From contig JASISA010000009.1 of NCBI GenBank assembly GCA_031771865.1, positions 744,001 to 808,000 on the forward strand: 64,000 bases of DNA, written 5' to 3'. The translations under genes were made by a program, and so were the position numbers. Source of the stretch: Nothophaeocryptopus gaeumannii. Taxonomy: Eukaryota; Ascomycota; Dothideomycetes; Mycosphaerellales; Mycosphaerellaceae. Under the pieces are notes generated by a model, which was not told where the DNA came from, searched no databases, and was given only the letters and a program-made list of their open reading frames with translations. Shown here piece after piece: positions 1 through 10,919 of this stretch. Every line of letters starts with the position of its first letter. The stretch's first letter is position 1.

Positions 1-1
1 A

Positions 2-223
2 GGAGCTGCAGCGGCTGCGACTGAGTCGACAACAAGATCAATAGCAGAAGAAAGCAAGCAAGTTCTGGAAGAGGTTGAAAACAAAGTGGATTCGCATCGC
101 AGGCAGGGCGAATTGGTGGAGGAGATAATAAGTGGCGGACCACTGGACCAGCATGCGCGGCTAGCAATTGATTCAGCAGCGAATACAACGCGCAGTTGGA
201 CCAGCTGGATAACGGGACGGTAA
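2..223 (+). CDS. 3' end of an unrecognised protein gene (partial)
   Basis: An open frame enters from the left edge and ends at a TAA at 221-223, giving the last 73 residues of a protein whose start lies outside the window. The piece opens with an Ala-rich run, then a charged, probably helical segment (Glu/Lys/Arg rich, with heptad-like spacing of Ile, Val and Leu), and ends in a short Trp-containing tail. No known domain can be named from this fragment. Support is only frame openness and ordinary protein-like composition, with no nearby ATG to start an independent gene. Confidence 0.45.
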   Translation, partial: GAAAAATESTTRSIAEESKQVLEEVENKVDSHRRQGELVEEIISGGPLDQHARLAIDSAANTTRSWTSWITGR

Positions 224-375
224 CGGCATGTGCAGCATGTACAAAATTTGTGACTAATAGACCAGCATCGCACTGCAAGCGAAACTACTCTGTATCAACA
301 CTTAGCCAGCCGGTCTCGCGACCTGTCTTTTATTATCCTCCCGATGGGGCCCTCACATTGACTAACGCTCACGAA

Positions 376-2715
376 TCACACTTTCGACCTCCAATGCAGG
401 AGCAACGCCAAATTAAGGCTACAGGCCCAATTCTCATAGCGAGATAGCACTTCTGCCCCCAGCCGTAGGACCATCCTCCCAGTGCTGTCCGCCGAGGGTC
501 GAAAAGAAGCGTCTAGGAGCCTCGAGATTGATTCCTGGCTGTCGACTTGCAGATTCTCGACGACTGTCTTGTACAGAGCGGCTTTTTGCTCACGATCGGC
601 AGTGGCCGAGCAAGCATAAACGAACACATGCGCTAGGAAGACCAAAATGCTGCTGTATGGGGTTGTGGAGGCATTGGCCCAGGCAGCACGGGCTCGAATT
701 TCCCTCTCGACTTCTTCCACCAGCCCTGGCAGCGGCTGATAGAAACGTTGCAACGTTGCAAATGTCTCGCACAGCGCTTGACCTAAGGACCGAGACATCC
801 GGCTTTCTGCTCATCCAACCTGTGAAGCGGGACCTAGCAGACGCAATGCCCTGCAGCCCGGATTTGCCAAGGATGTCTTGAAGATCACATATGGGAACCC
901 GCAGCTGTAGCTGACAAAGACGGGAGATATTCTCACTGGGAGCTGAGAAGACGCTATTCAAGCCCGCACCCGTGGTCGAGCTGTAGTGGCTGCGCCAAAG
1001 CGAAAGAGCTGACCATAAACCCTGCATCTCCGCGTCTACCTCAACTTTTGAATCATTCGCTTGTCCAAAACCCATCGAACTTAGTCTTCGCAACATCTGT
1101 CGCCGGTCTTGGTACGCCAGAATCTCCAGGCTGATACTCAGCAAGGTCAGCAACGCACTCCATCTATTGAGGCCAGGTATTGGACGGTAGTCGGACGTGC
1201 TGATAATAAATGGTGCAACGACAATGGCGAATGATCTGGTTGGTGGTTCCATCGCTCGGCCGACTAGTGACCGCCATTGCAAAGCGGAAGACGCCTGCCA
1301 ATACTCATCATCGCAAGGGCAGTTCCATCCTTGAACTTCAGCAAGAGTCATTGCTGGACTCATGTTAGCCAGAGAAGCATAGCCGGAATCCAGCATATAC
1401 ACAGTCCACAGAAGCCGCGTCTCGGACTCTCTTTGCACCCACGCCCGCCAGTGAGCATCGATCTCGCCACTAGACTTCTCGACACTTTCATCATGCTGTT
1501 GAGCGCCGCCGACAAATCGCCTCATCCACGCAACCAAACTTCCGCGAAGTCCTTCTGCGAGCTCGAAAGCGCGCTTATTACCGCACCAGAGGCCTGAATA
1601 ACAAATGAGACCTGCGGCGTAGATAGTCGTGGACGAGCGTAATATGGAATTGTCGAGTTCAACACGAAGTTGCAGGCGAGATCTAGCCCATTCTTGCAGC
1701 AAGATTGCAAACCGGCGAGAGCTCTTCCTATTGGTGTACACGGCTCCGATGGATACCATGATTTCCAGAAAATAGTCAGGCATTTCATTGATGTTCCGCA
1801 TCGTGGGCAAATGCAATACGGGAGCTTGCGGCAGGAAGCACTCTGCGAATCCCGTCATCAAGACGTTGACAACCTCGAGGTCGGGGAAGGCGGGCACTGG
1901 TCGAATTAACGTCTTGCCATCGATTACGATCTCTTTCGACAACACGACAGCTAGTTCCTCGCATGTGGCTGGACTCAGCTGGAAAGATGGGTCAATCGAT
2001 GCCAGCAACGGATCGTCCGGTGCGAGCACAATCTTACTTGCGTGCCGTAACGGCCTAGATGATGGGCTCCAAGCATATGGTGTTCGATCTTCATGCGAGG
2101 CCTCATTCGGAGGCGACGGCGCACGACTGATCGAGAACTCCTGTGAAAGAGCATGCGCTGAACCGGCAAAATTGTCACCATTCTCGTCCGGTGGATGGCC
2201 TGGTGTGACCCAAAACGGATTGTCAAGAGACAAGATATCATCCCACTCGAAAGGCACGGTCACATCGTGTCCTAACGAAGCTGGAGGTCCAAACAGCACA
2301 CCTTGCGCCCATAGCTGACCCAATGAAAAGTCCGACACGAAATCAGTCGCCGGCGTCAACATACTCAGAGTCTGTGGATGAGCATTGTTGTGATTGGTAT
2401 CGACGGGTATGGCTGGTACAGGCTCATTGTGCCTTCGGCGCTTTCGTGGTGAAACGGCGTCGGCCTCATGTGCGAATGGGCCTCCAGGGTCGTGCAACCG
2501 CAGATGGCGTTTTAACACATCGCTACGAGCGAATGACTTGGAGCATTGTGGGCACTGGTGTGTTTTTTCGCTCTCGTCTACAATGCAGTCATCAGCAATG
2601 GACGGTTGATGCATTGGAGCAACTCACGATTCCGAAGATGGCGGCTCAGATTCTCTTTGCGCGAGAAGTTTCGTCCACAATGCTCACAAGAGAAGCTTTC
2701 GACTGGGCTATCCAT
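376..2715 (-). CDS. C2H2 zinc-finger transcription factor with fungal_trans-type regulatory domain
   Basis: Probable nuclear DNA-binding regulator. The start chosen is the ATG at 2715-2713, preceded by an in-frame stop. Exon 1 (2715-2628) carries the first finger (CEHC then 12 residues then H). A 50-nt intron (2627-2578, GTGAGT..TAG) is removed, and the splice supplies the last His of that finger, giving a perfect C-x2-C-x12-H-x3-H. The second finger (CPQC) follows at once, so the protein has the usual tandem pair. A Lys/Arg nuclear-localisation-like stretch and a long middle region resembling the fungal-specific transcription factor domain (PF04082) follow. Near 790-830 the coding signal moves to another frame and runs to the stop at 376; the original frame ends meaninglessly at 590. 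A short intron or an indel must lie there. It is transcribed away from the rhamnosidase gene (2978), so they share a promoter and it may regulate that gene; this is inference. Confidence 0.8.
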
Positions 2716-2977
2716 CTTTCAAATACCTCCACCAATCCTGGAACAGCGATTTCAGCAAAGGCGGACGTCCACTCTACTTTGTGTCTTCTGCGCTCCCCAG
2801 CTTTCCCCGCCTTGTCCCATGTCCGTCCACTTTGCCGACACGGGTGGAGAGCAGGGACTGGAAAGTGGACAGCGACGTCAAGTGGACAACACCATCAATG
2901 TAATCAACGTTTCTCGCCTGACGAATGACAGTTGGCAGTGACTTTTCGCCTTTCTGAGTTGACTGTGGGAAGTGGCT

Positions 2978-5551
2978 ATGGCACTCACGACCTTACTCAA
3001 GGCTTTCGACTTCGCGCCACTTCCGGAGCTCTTGAAGCGTATCTTGAAGCGTATCAAAGTGGAAGTTCTGGCTCTTGACGATGATAACAGTGACATTCAA
3101 AAAGAAGCGAGCGACTCAGTAAGGCTTCAAGATACGAAAGAAGAGTTTTCGCCGATTGATGTGCTATCATCAAAATTTCATCGATGTGCGGTGGTAACTC
3201 CAACTTCAGCGGCATCTCCAATCATACTGTCTACTATCGACGAATCTCAGAAAGAGATCCTGCTTGATTATGGCCGAGCCGAAGGCGGCACTCCGGTTTT
3301 CCACATCTCGAACGTATCTGGACCCTCAGACGTCGAATTCGAGGTGACATACAGCGAAACACTTCGAGAGATCAATTGCGCCAATGGAGACGGGCCTTTC
3401 TTGCTCTTTTCCAACGCCATGGACACTTATCGCACCGTCCGGTACAATGTCAGCACATCTGACAAGCCGCAAAAGATCGAAGCACGGCATGCTCAACGCT
3501 CTCAGAGATATCAAAGAATGCGCCTTCTTACCCCAAACTCCAGCATCACGTTCCCTCATATTGGGTTCAACCGCATACGAGCTGAAATGGTACCAAAAGC
3601 ATCTTTTAGCTGCTCAGATCCTCTGCTCAATCGAATATGGAACCAGGGTGCTCGAACTGTAGATATGTGCACCGTACATGCGGGAGAGACAGAACCTGCA
3701 TGGGACGTGTCGTCTGAGGGAACGACTATGTATGGTCAACACTGGGCACCATGTCGAAAAGGCACCAGGTGGAAGGATAAGAAAGTGCGCTTCGAGGCGA
3801 AGGTCGTTCGAAACGGTCTCAGCTTCGGAGTTCATATGGTTGCGAACGGCCTGGTCTTTTGTTTGGATTTGGAGCAAAAGACTCTCAGAGCATTTGAGGG
3901 TCTTTCGCATGAGTCTGCGGTATTTCCGACAATGTCGCGTGGAGAAATGGTGCTTGAGCAGTCACTGAGTATCGACGAATGGGTCGTGATTGAGGCAGTA
4001 GCAGCTGGCAACTTAGTCACTGTGAGCATCAATGGTGCGGTTGCCGCCACTGTCAATGATCTGGATATTCAACCTCTCCTGGGTGGCAGCTCCAACAATT
4101 CCGGCTCGGTTGCGTTTGGCGGACCAGAAGGCTGGATCTTCACAATTCGAAATCTTACAGTCGTCGATGGCGAAGGCAAACCCCTTTATGCGAGCAACAT
4201 GCAGCTCGCGGACAAGCAGAGAACGTTTAAAGACTTCGCCGTCGGCACCAACAACCTCGCCGCCTGCATCGACGGCGCCAAACGAGATCGAGCGACCTTC
4301 GGCGGCGACTTGTATGTTAGTGGAAGATCCGTCGCCTACTCAACGCAACACATGGACGCAGTCAAGGGCAGCATCAAGCTACTAGCATCTCATCAGACCG
4401 GAGAAGGCTACCTTGGCAATCTGTGTCCGATTCAAGCACTGGTACATTCCGATAATAGCGAGCCACCGACATATGCCTTCTACTCCCTGACGTATGCTTT
4501 GCTTCTGATTGCTGCGATCAAGGGTTACTGGCTACATTCTGGGGACGAAGAGACCGTGCAGGATCTGCTGCCGGCCTTGAGAAGACAACTGCAATTCACA
4601 GAGAGCTTTGTGGGTGATAGAGGTTTGGTTGTGGCGGGTGCACCGCTTTCACTGACATTCTTTCCCCTTGCGGGACCGGTCTTTGGTGCTTCGGCACAGA
4701 TCAATCTGTCATATTACGATGCGCTGCAGTGTGTATCGCGAATGTCGCCTGACTTGGAGGAGAGCAGCCGGTTGCTCAAGCGCGCTGGGAAGCTAAAGGA
4801 GAGCATACTTCAGCATCTGTGGGATGCCGACCAAGGCATTCTCTTAATGAGTGACGCTACCGACTCACCTGCCATCGCCCAAGACTCCACGGCCTATGGA
4901 ATCTCCCTCGGCATCTCCCCTCCACACCCAAACGACGAACCCAACCTCGTCCAACCCTCCTCCCCTCTCCCATCAGCGTTCTCCGGCAATCCCAGATGGG
5001 ACAACCTCAATCTCTGCTCTCCCTATAGCACCTCCTTCGCAATCGAAGCCTGCTTCCACCGAAACCTCGGCCAACCCGCCCTCGACCTCATCCGAAGAGT
5101 CTGGGGTCCCATGGCCGACGAATCCGATCCCGATTTCTCAGGCTGTCATTGGGAGGCTATGAATACGAAAGGCAGAGCTTATCATGATACGACTTCTACG
5201 GTTCATGCGTGGTCGGCGGCGCCTGTGTATTTGTTGCCGATGTATTTGGCGGGGTTAAGACCTACGAAACCGGGGTGGAAGATGTGGGAGGTAAGGCCGG
5301 TTTGGGCAGGGTTGGAGAGGGTTGAGGCGAGGGTGCCTACAACTTATGGGGATATTGCTGTGAGTTGGAGGTTTGATGAGGGGGAAGGGGTCGCATCTGC
5401 GTTGTGCGAGGGGCCTGCTGGGACGGAGGTGAGGTTGGTCCCGCCGAATGGCTGGTTGGTTGGCGAGGATGAGGCCGGATCAAAGTTCACTGCGGATGCT
5501 GTCGATGTCTGCGGGCAGAAAATCTCGAGGCCACTGCGTAGGGCGATGTAA
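2978..5551 (+). CDS. GH78-type alpha-L-rhamnosidase (bacterial-type fold), no signal peptide
   Basis: Predicted glycoside hydrolase releasing terminal alpha-L-rhamnose from rhamnosides such as plant flavonoid glycosides or pectic side chains. The first ATG in the frame is at 2978; it gives 857 residues without an intron. An N-terminal beta-rich region (about residues 50-220) precedes a concanavalin-like insertion (about 250-400). The (alpha/alpha)6 barrel signature follows: the DGAKRDR motif starts near residue 432, and a downstream HDTTSTVHAWSAAP block near residue 735 leads into a C-terminal beta domain. These are hallmarks of GH78. No hydrophobic leader is seen, so the enzyme is probably intracellular and would act on imported glycosides. 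It is divergent from the zinc-finger factor and 2.3 kb upstream of a sugar transporter, fitting a small catabolic group. Substrate specificity cannot be read from sequence. Confidence 0.85.
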   Translation: MALTTLLKAFDFAPLPELLKRILKRIKVEVLALDDDNSDIQKEASDSVRLQDTKEEFSPIDVLSSKFHRCAVVTPTSAASPIILSTIDESQKEILLDYGRAEGGTPVFHISNVSGPSDVEFEVTYSETLREINCANGDGPFLLFSNAMDTYRTVRYNVSTSDKPQKIEARHAQRSQRYQRMRLLTPNSSITFPHIGFNRIRAEMVPKASFSCSDPLLNRIWNQGARTVDMCTVHAGETEPAWDVSSEGTTMYGQHWAPCRKGTRWKDKKVRFEAKVVRNGLSFGVHMVANGLVFCLDLEQKTLRAFEGLSHESAVFPTMSRGEMVLEQSLSIDEWVVIEAVAAGNLVTVSINGAVAATVNDLDIQPLLGGSSNNSGSVAFGGPEGWIFTIRNLTVVDGEGKPLYASNMQLADKQRTFKDFAVGTNNLAACIDGAKRDRATFGGDLYVSGRSVAYSTQHMDAVKGSIKLLASHQTGEGYLGNLCPIQALVHSDNSEPPTYAFYSLTYALLLIAAIKGYWLHSGDEETVQDLLPALRRQLQFTESFVGDRGLVVAGAPLSLTFFPLAGPVFGASAQINLSYYDALQCVSRMSPDLEESSRLLKRAGKLKESILQHLWDADQGILLMSDATDSPAIAQDSTAYGISLGISPPHPNDEPNLVQPSSPLPSAFSGNPRWDNLNLCSPYSTSFAIEACFHRNLGQPALDLIRRVWGPMADESDPDFSGCHWEAMNTKGRAYHDTTSTVHAWSAAPVYLLPMYLAGLRPTKPGWKMWEVRPVWAGLERVEARVPTTYGDIAVSWRFDEGEGVASALCEGPAGTEVRLVPPNGWLVGEDEAGSKFTADAVDVCGQKISRPLRRAM

Positions 5552-5723
5552 TGCAGAGATGCCTTATGGCGCCTGTGATGATGCCTAATGTCGTGGCTGA
5601 GCTTGAGCTCGCGCGTGGAACCAGCAATGTGTGGGGGCTTTCGACCTCACAGCTTTGCCATCTTTGAAGAGACGCGACCTCCCTCTCACTTTCTTCCGGT
5701 CTCTGGCGGCGAAGGGCAACCCC

Positions 5724-7571
5724 ATGGAGTTTCGATATCGTCTCCTGTCGAGCGGCCCGAACGAAATACGGATCTTGTACGTACTGCCAAGGCCGACCTC
5801 GCCATCCGCTCCTCTGGAATGCTTCATTCGCCATATCTCACTAAGCCAAGAGCCAAAAGTGCAATATGAGACAATCTCGTATCGCTGGGGAGATCCAGAA
5901 CCTAGCAGCACCATCTTCATCAATGGACAAAGTCTCCGCGTTCCACAGAACACTCACTTGGCTCTACGACGGATGGCGCTGCCCGAAGAGGCTCGCAAAC
6001 TCTGGATCGATGCTGTGTGTATCAACCAAGCGGATCTGGAGGAACGCGCGCGGCAAGTTGCGATTATGGAGAAAGTCTATTCGCGAGGAAGCTGCAATCT
6101 GATCTGTCTGTGCGAATCAGACCCTTCCTTGATGGCTCAAGCCTTTGACGACGTCCGGTCCATGATTTGTGAGCTTCAAACAGCATTGGGACCTGACCGT
6201 GAAATTGATGACTGGTGGCCTCTAAGTGGCTATCTGTTCCACAACACGCAAGCTAATCCGAGGTCCTTCCATGAAGAAGCATTGGTTGTTCTGTTTTCAG
6301 CGCCTTGGCTCAAGTACGTTCGTGACACCTGCAGTCATCTTTTGTTCCTGCCGCAGCTGATGCCAAAAACGTTGATATTCGACTCTGGATCGTACAAGAA
6401 GCAACGCTTGCGTCTCAAAACAGGTGTATTCTCGAGAATGACGATATCGATCTAGACACCGTGCTGGAATGCGCACTTTTCATGGAACGAGCCTACATGA
6501 ACGAAGCGAAGTTTAGGCCCCTTCTGCATAATTCTGGAACTGTGACCATGACCTCTTTGTGGGTCATACGAGACACAGTGAGACGAGCGTCGACCATTTC
6601 AGTCCATTCTGCACTTTCGGTACTCCGAAGTCGTGGTGTTTCTGATCGAAGGGATTGTATCTTCGGCACGCTTGCATTGACGCAGGGTCTTGCAACAGAA
6701 GTCACTGCAAAACTGATTCCAGACTATTCTAAGCCAGTGCCAGATGCATTTCGAGACGTCATTATCCACGAGATCCTCGCGCAAAGAGGTCTTGATATAC
6801 TGAGAGAAATCTCTCACCGTAAAGAATCGGAATTGCACAGCAATCCCTAGTGCTCTTGGGTTCCACGATTCGATCGGCCGTGGTCCGTGAAAGACGATCA
6901 TTCTGACTTCCGTTACAGCAAAGTAAGCGAAGAATTGAGTTCTACTCCCTTGATACGGATCTTCTAGATCACGAGGAGAAGCTGAATGTCCTATTGCTGC
7001 GTGGCCATATCATAGGCAGCGTTCAAAGTATTTGCGCTGCTACTGGAGATATTGCAGCCGACGACGCCTATCTGGAGTGGTTGGAAAACATTCAAAACAT
7101 GATAAACCACAACGGCACCCTCGTGAAGCGATGCCCGCGAGTACTTGCTGGAGATTCGATATGGAATGGGGGCACAGGTACGCAAAGCTCACCTGAAACT
7201 GTGTTGAGCTTTGAACCCATATTGAAGCACCTGAGGAACGGTACTTTCATCGCGCCATGGGACATATCGGCCGATGTAAGCGCAGAGCGTCACATTACTG
7301 GAGATCCATGCGACGAGCCCTCGGAAATCGAGCCTTCGTCATGACACTCAACGGGCACCTCGTGTTAGCACCCAAGCTCACTCAGCCGCTCGGCATAGTT
7401 GTGAAGCTGTACGGAGGAGAGACGCCTTTTGTCCTTAGGCCAGTTGGAGAGCATTGTTCCATGCTTGGAGCATGCTATGTCGATGGAGCCATGCCTGACC
7501 CAGGGCAGGAATACGACGACTTCTGTGCACAGTTCAGAAATTCGCCGTCTAAGATGTGTGCTGTACGATGA
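5724..7571 (+). pseudogene. HET-domain (heterokaryon incompatibility) gene, frame broken at several points
   Basis: HET proteins trigger cell death or incompatibility reactions in filamentous fungi. From the ATG at 5724 the protein shows the usual opening and the YETISYRWGDP block, then the DAVCINQ block (about residue 95). The next conserved block, RLWIVQEA, lies in a different frame near 6380. An in-frame TAG at 6848-6850 sits just before a SWVP block. A further frame change near 6900-6930 leads into a VLLLRGHIIGSV segment, and another near 7300 into a C-terminal GNRAFVMT...VVKLYGGETPFVLRP...CYVDG region that ends at 7571. All family blocks are present in order, so the gene was once complete. 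A few very short introns (32-38 nt) could explain some shifts, but not the TAG. Decay is the simplest reading. It lies between the rhamnosidase and transporter genes. Confidence 0.65.
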
Positions 7572-7888
7572 GCATAAATCCCGCATACTTCGAAGACTAT
7601 TGTGGACAGCAAACAGCACTCGGTCGAATGTCCACCGACATCTCTCCAAGCTAGTCCTCGCGTCTACTTCACGTACAGGGCCCTGGCCGGAGTATGCAAG
7701 CCACCAAGTGGATATTGTGGAGAAAGAGACACTTCGCCACATGGCAGACTACAAACTAGAATCACGAGGCGCGTGCAAGATGGAATACACACATATATTG
7801 TTGCTGCTTTCGAACTCCACTGCTCACGCCATGTGTTGCGTGGGACTATCTTCCGAACTCAGACGTCTTCACATCGGATCGATTAGCC

Positions 7889-9571
7889 ATGCGTAAATCT
7901 TCCTCCGTCGAATGCATCGAACGGCATGAAGAGAACAAAGCGAACACACCCAACGACAGCAATAACACCGCCAACGACAACGCCTCCTCCTCCCCCAACC
8001 ATGATAAACACCTCCCCCTCCTCCAGGCCCTCCGCCACTACCCCCGCATCCTCCTCTTCACCCTCGCCGCCTCCACAGCCGGAATGACATTCGGCTACGA
8101 CCAAATCGTCAACGGCGCTTCAATAAGCATGCCCTCCTTCCTTCTCTACTTTGGCGCTCCCTCCCCCACCGACCCTTCATCCTACTACCTCCCCTCAATC
8201 TGGACGAGTCTCTGGACCGCCATGTCCGCGTTGATGCAAGTCGTCGGTTCGATTTGCGCGGCGCCGATATCAGACCGGGTGCGGAGGAAAGCAACGATCG
8301 TGGCGTTTTGTGGATTGAGTGCAGGAGGTGTAGCGGTTCAGTTTTGTTCTTTTACGAGGGGAATGTTATTGGCAGGGAAGATGGTGAATGGATGTGCGAT
8401 TGGAGGGATCCTTGCGGTGGCTACTGCTTGGGCTTCGGAGATTGCGCCTGTGAGTTTGAGAGGGGCGGTGCAGAGTTCGATTGTGCTTTGGACGGTACTC
8501 ATGCAAGCTCTGGGGCTGGTGGTTATAAGGCAGAATGTAGGGACGGTTGAAGAAAAAGGGTTCCGGATTGTGTTTGCGATTCAGTGGGCTTTTTGTGCTT
8601 TGACGGCAGTGTCATTTTTGGTTGTGCCTGAGAGTCCGAGTTGGTTGATTTTGAAGGGGAAGTTTGAAGGGGCGAGGTCGTCCATGAGTTGGTTGTATGG
8701 GAAGAGATTGGCGGAGGAGGAGTATGAGGGCTTGATAAGGTCGATTCGAGAGGAACAGGAGGCGCAGGCCGCGACTGGAATCGGTGGATATCTGGAGCTT
8801 TACCAAGGGAGCAATCTGAAGAGGACGCTGACGGTTCACCTGATGTTCTTCGGCATCGGGCTTGCTGGAGCATCGTTCTTGGCGCAGAGCATCTACTTTC
8901 TCATCATCGCTGGTCTCCCGGCGATTCATGCCTACGACGTCTCGTGCGGAGGCTTCGCTCTGGCATTCTTCACAATTATCGGCTCCTGGTGGTTCCTAGA
9001 GAAGCTCGGTCGTCGAACGCTATGGCTTGTGGGCTGTGTCGGAAACATAATCGGGATGATGGTCATCGGAGCCCTCGACTATTCGCCAGCGAGCGGAGCT
9101 CTGTGGGCGGTTGCTATTCTGATGTAAGTGACTTCGATACTTGAAGAAAACTTGAAGCTGACTATTTTCAGGAATGTTCTCGTCTGCTGGCAGAACACCC
9201 TTTTCACTTCCATTGCATTCATCGTAGCTGGAGAAATCTCTGCCTACCGTCTCCGAAGTAAAAACCAGTCGATCGCTGTCCTCTCGAACGCCTTCACAAC
9301 ATGGCTATTCAACTTCGTCGTACCATATATGTATAATGTCGATTCTGGGAATCTGGGCGCCAGGACTGGATTCGTGTTCTGTGGAGGGACGGTGTTGCTC
9401 CTGGGTCTCTCGTGGTTCTATGTACCAGATTTGCACGGCTTCACTACGACTCAAGTTGACTGGCTGTATCACCAGAGGGTCAAAGTCGCAGAGTTCCAGA
9501 AGTATCGTGATGGTGGTAGAACTATACCATGCTCGACCACAGACGCGAAGCTTGAGCATGAGGATGTCTAG
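7889..9571 (+). CDS. MFS sugar transporter (hexose/maltose permease type)
   Basis: Predicted proton-coupled sugar importer of the plasma membrane. Two exons, 7889-9123 and 9172-9571, are joined over a 48-nt intron with GTAAGT donor, CTGAC branch site and TTTTCAG acceptor; the spliced protein has 544 residues. Residues 1-55 are a hydrophilic cytosolic N-tail. About 12 hydrophobic segments follow, with sugar-porter signatures: FGYDQIVNG in the first helix, DRVRRK in the first loop, PESPSWL after helix 6 and LGRRTLW in the loop after helix 8. The hydrophilic C-tail is short. It is nearest to fungal MFS hexose/alpha-glucoside permeases; the substrate is not determinable. Its position behind the GH78 gene suggests uptake of rhamnose or a rhamnoside, with a broken HET gene lying between them. 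Confidence 0.85.
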
Positions 9572-9935
9572 TGGAACAAATGTCTCGACTCTTGGGTGAA
9601 ACGCCTTTTCCCTTTCTTATCGCCTCGCCTCTTCTCATGCGCTTGAATTGTATCTTGCTCGTTGGCATCCATGATGAATTTCATGTCCAAGATCCGAACA
9701 AGGATGGCATCACAAGGCCATCGTCGACCATGCCGCATGAGGTCTGGCGGCCGTCAGGAACGGCGCACGCGGAGCGCCTCCCGGCCTGATCGCATGTTTA
9801 CTCTTGCATCACCAACATGTCCTTATCGTTTATGCGAAACACAGAGCGAGACATCACCAAATCTTTCGTGGTGACCCTTTCACCACGACGGAGGTCTCTG
9901 CCTCCTCCGAGCCCCTCCACAACGATAGTTCTACG

Positions 9936-10919
9936 ATGGGCACAACAGCCCCACCAACCTCACTCGAGGCCAAAATCGTCGTCCTCGGCTCGCAAGGCGT
10001 GGGTAAGACCTCCCTCGTCCATCGCTACGTGAAGAACACCTGGATTCCGCCGAGCAAAGCCCAATCTACTGTCGGCGCCTCGTTCCTTACTACACGCGTC
10101 AACGACCCCGAATCAGGAGCCACAATACGCCTGCAAATATGGGATACCGCTGGACAGGAACGGTTTAGGAGCATATCACGGCTTTACTATCGAGGCGCGA
10201 ATGCCGCGATTCTGTGCTACGATGTCACGAGTAAGAAGAGCTTCCACGAAATGGGAACGTGGCTAAAAGAATTGCGGGAGCACTGTGGTATCGAAGCCGA
10301 AGAGGATATGATCTTGCATGTGGTGGGTACGAAGAGCGACGTGGTAGCCGAGGAGCCTACAAAGAGAGAAGTGCCATTTGAGAGATGTATTGGATATGTG
10401 GCCGAACAGCTATATCCTGGAGCAACAACTGCAGGCGCACAGCAACAGCAGTCGCCCACCATGAGCCATGGCGTGGGGAGTCCGCCGAGTCGACAGGCAT
10501 TGCAGGCGCCTGCGACGATTCTGCATAGTCCGAATAGCAATCGGTCATCTGGATTCTGGGGACAAGAACATCTATGGGATTGCTGTCACGAGATCTCCGC
10601 CAGAGACGGAGAAGGAATAGAAGAAGTCTTTCGAGTGATTACACGAAAATTGGTCGAACAGAACGCAAAAAGAGCAGAAAGACAGAGGATGCTCGAGGAG
10701 ATGTCACAAGGGAGGACGCCAGGAACAGACGGCGGAGCGACACCAGGCGCGTATTTCGATCTTCCTCATGCTGGGACGGGGAGTTTTAGGATCGGTGCTG
10801 GCGACAAGAGGAAGAGCTGGCTTGGCTCTTTGGCGACTCCTGGAGGGCTTACGAATTATGGAGATGATAATGTTGAAGATGAAGTTAATAAGGGTATGAG
10901 GAAGGGACGATGCTGTTGA
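9936..10919 (+). CDS. Rab-family small GTPase with long insertion, C-terminal double Cys
   Basis: Small GTPase acting in vesicle traffic. The frame is open upstream, but the first ATG with a plausible context is at 9936 and places the G-domain near the start (327 residues). The P-loop GSQGVGKT is at residues 18-25, the switch II DTAGQE begins at 70 and YYRGA follows. The guanine-specificity motif reads TKSD instead of NKxD, and the last motif reads EISARDG. Between these two lies a Gln/Ser/Pro-rich insertion of about 60 residues, and a 70-residue tail follows the domain. The protein ends in Cys-Cys, the geranylgeranylation signal of Rab proteins. It resembles the fungal RYL2-like Rab group; the assignment to a named Rab is tentative. 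Confidence 0.85.
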   Translation: MGTTAPPTSLEAKIVVLGSQGVGKTSLVHRYVKNTWIPPSKAQSTVGASFLTTRVNDPESGATIRLQIWDTAGQERFRSISRLYYRGANAAILCYDVTSKKSFHEMGTWLKELREHCGIEAEEDMILHVVGTKSDVVAEEPTKREVPFERCIGYVAEQLYPGATTAGAQQQQSPTMSHGVGSPPSRQALQAPATILHSPNSNRSSGFWGQEHLWDCCHEISARDGEGIEEVFRVITRKLVEQNAKRAERQRMLEEMSQGRTPGTDGGATPGAYFDLPHAGTGSFRIGAGDKRKSWLGSLATPGGLTNYGDDNVEDEVNKGMRKGRCC

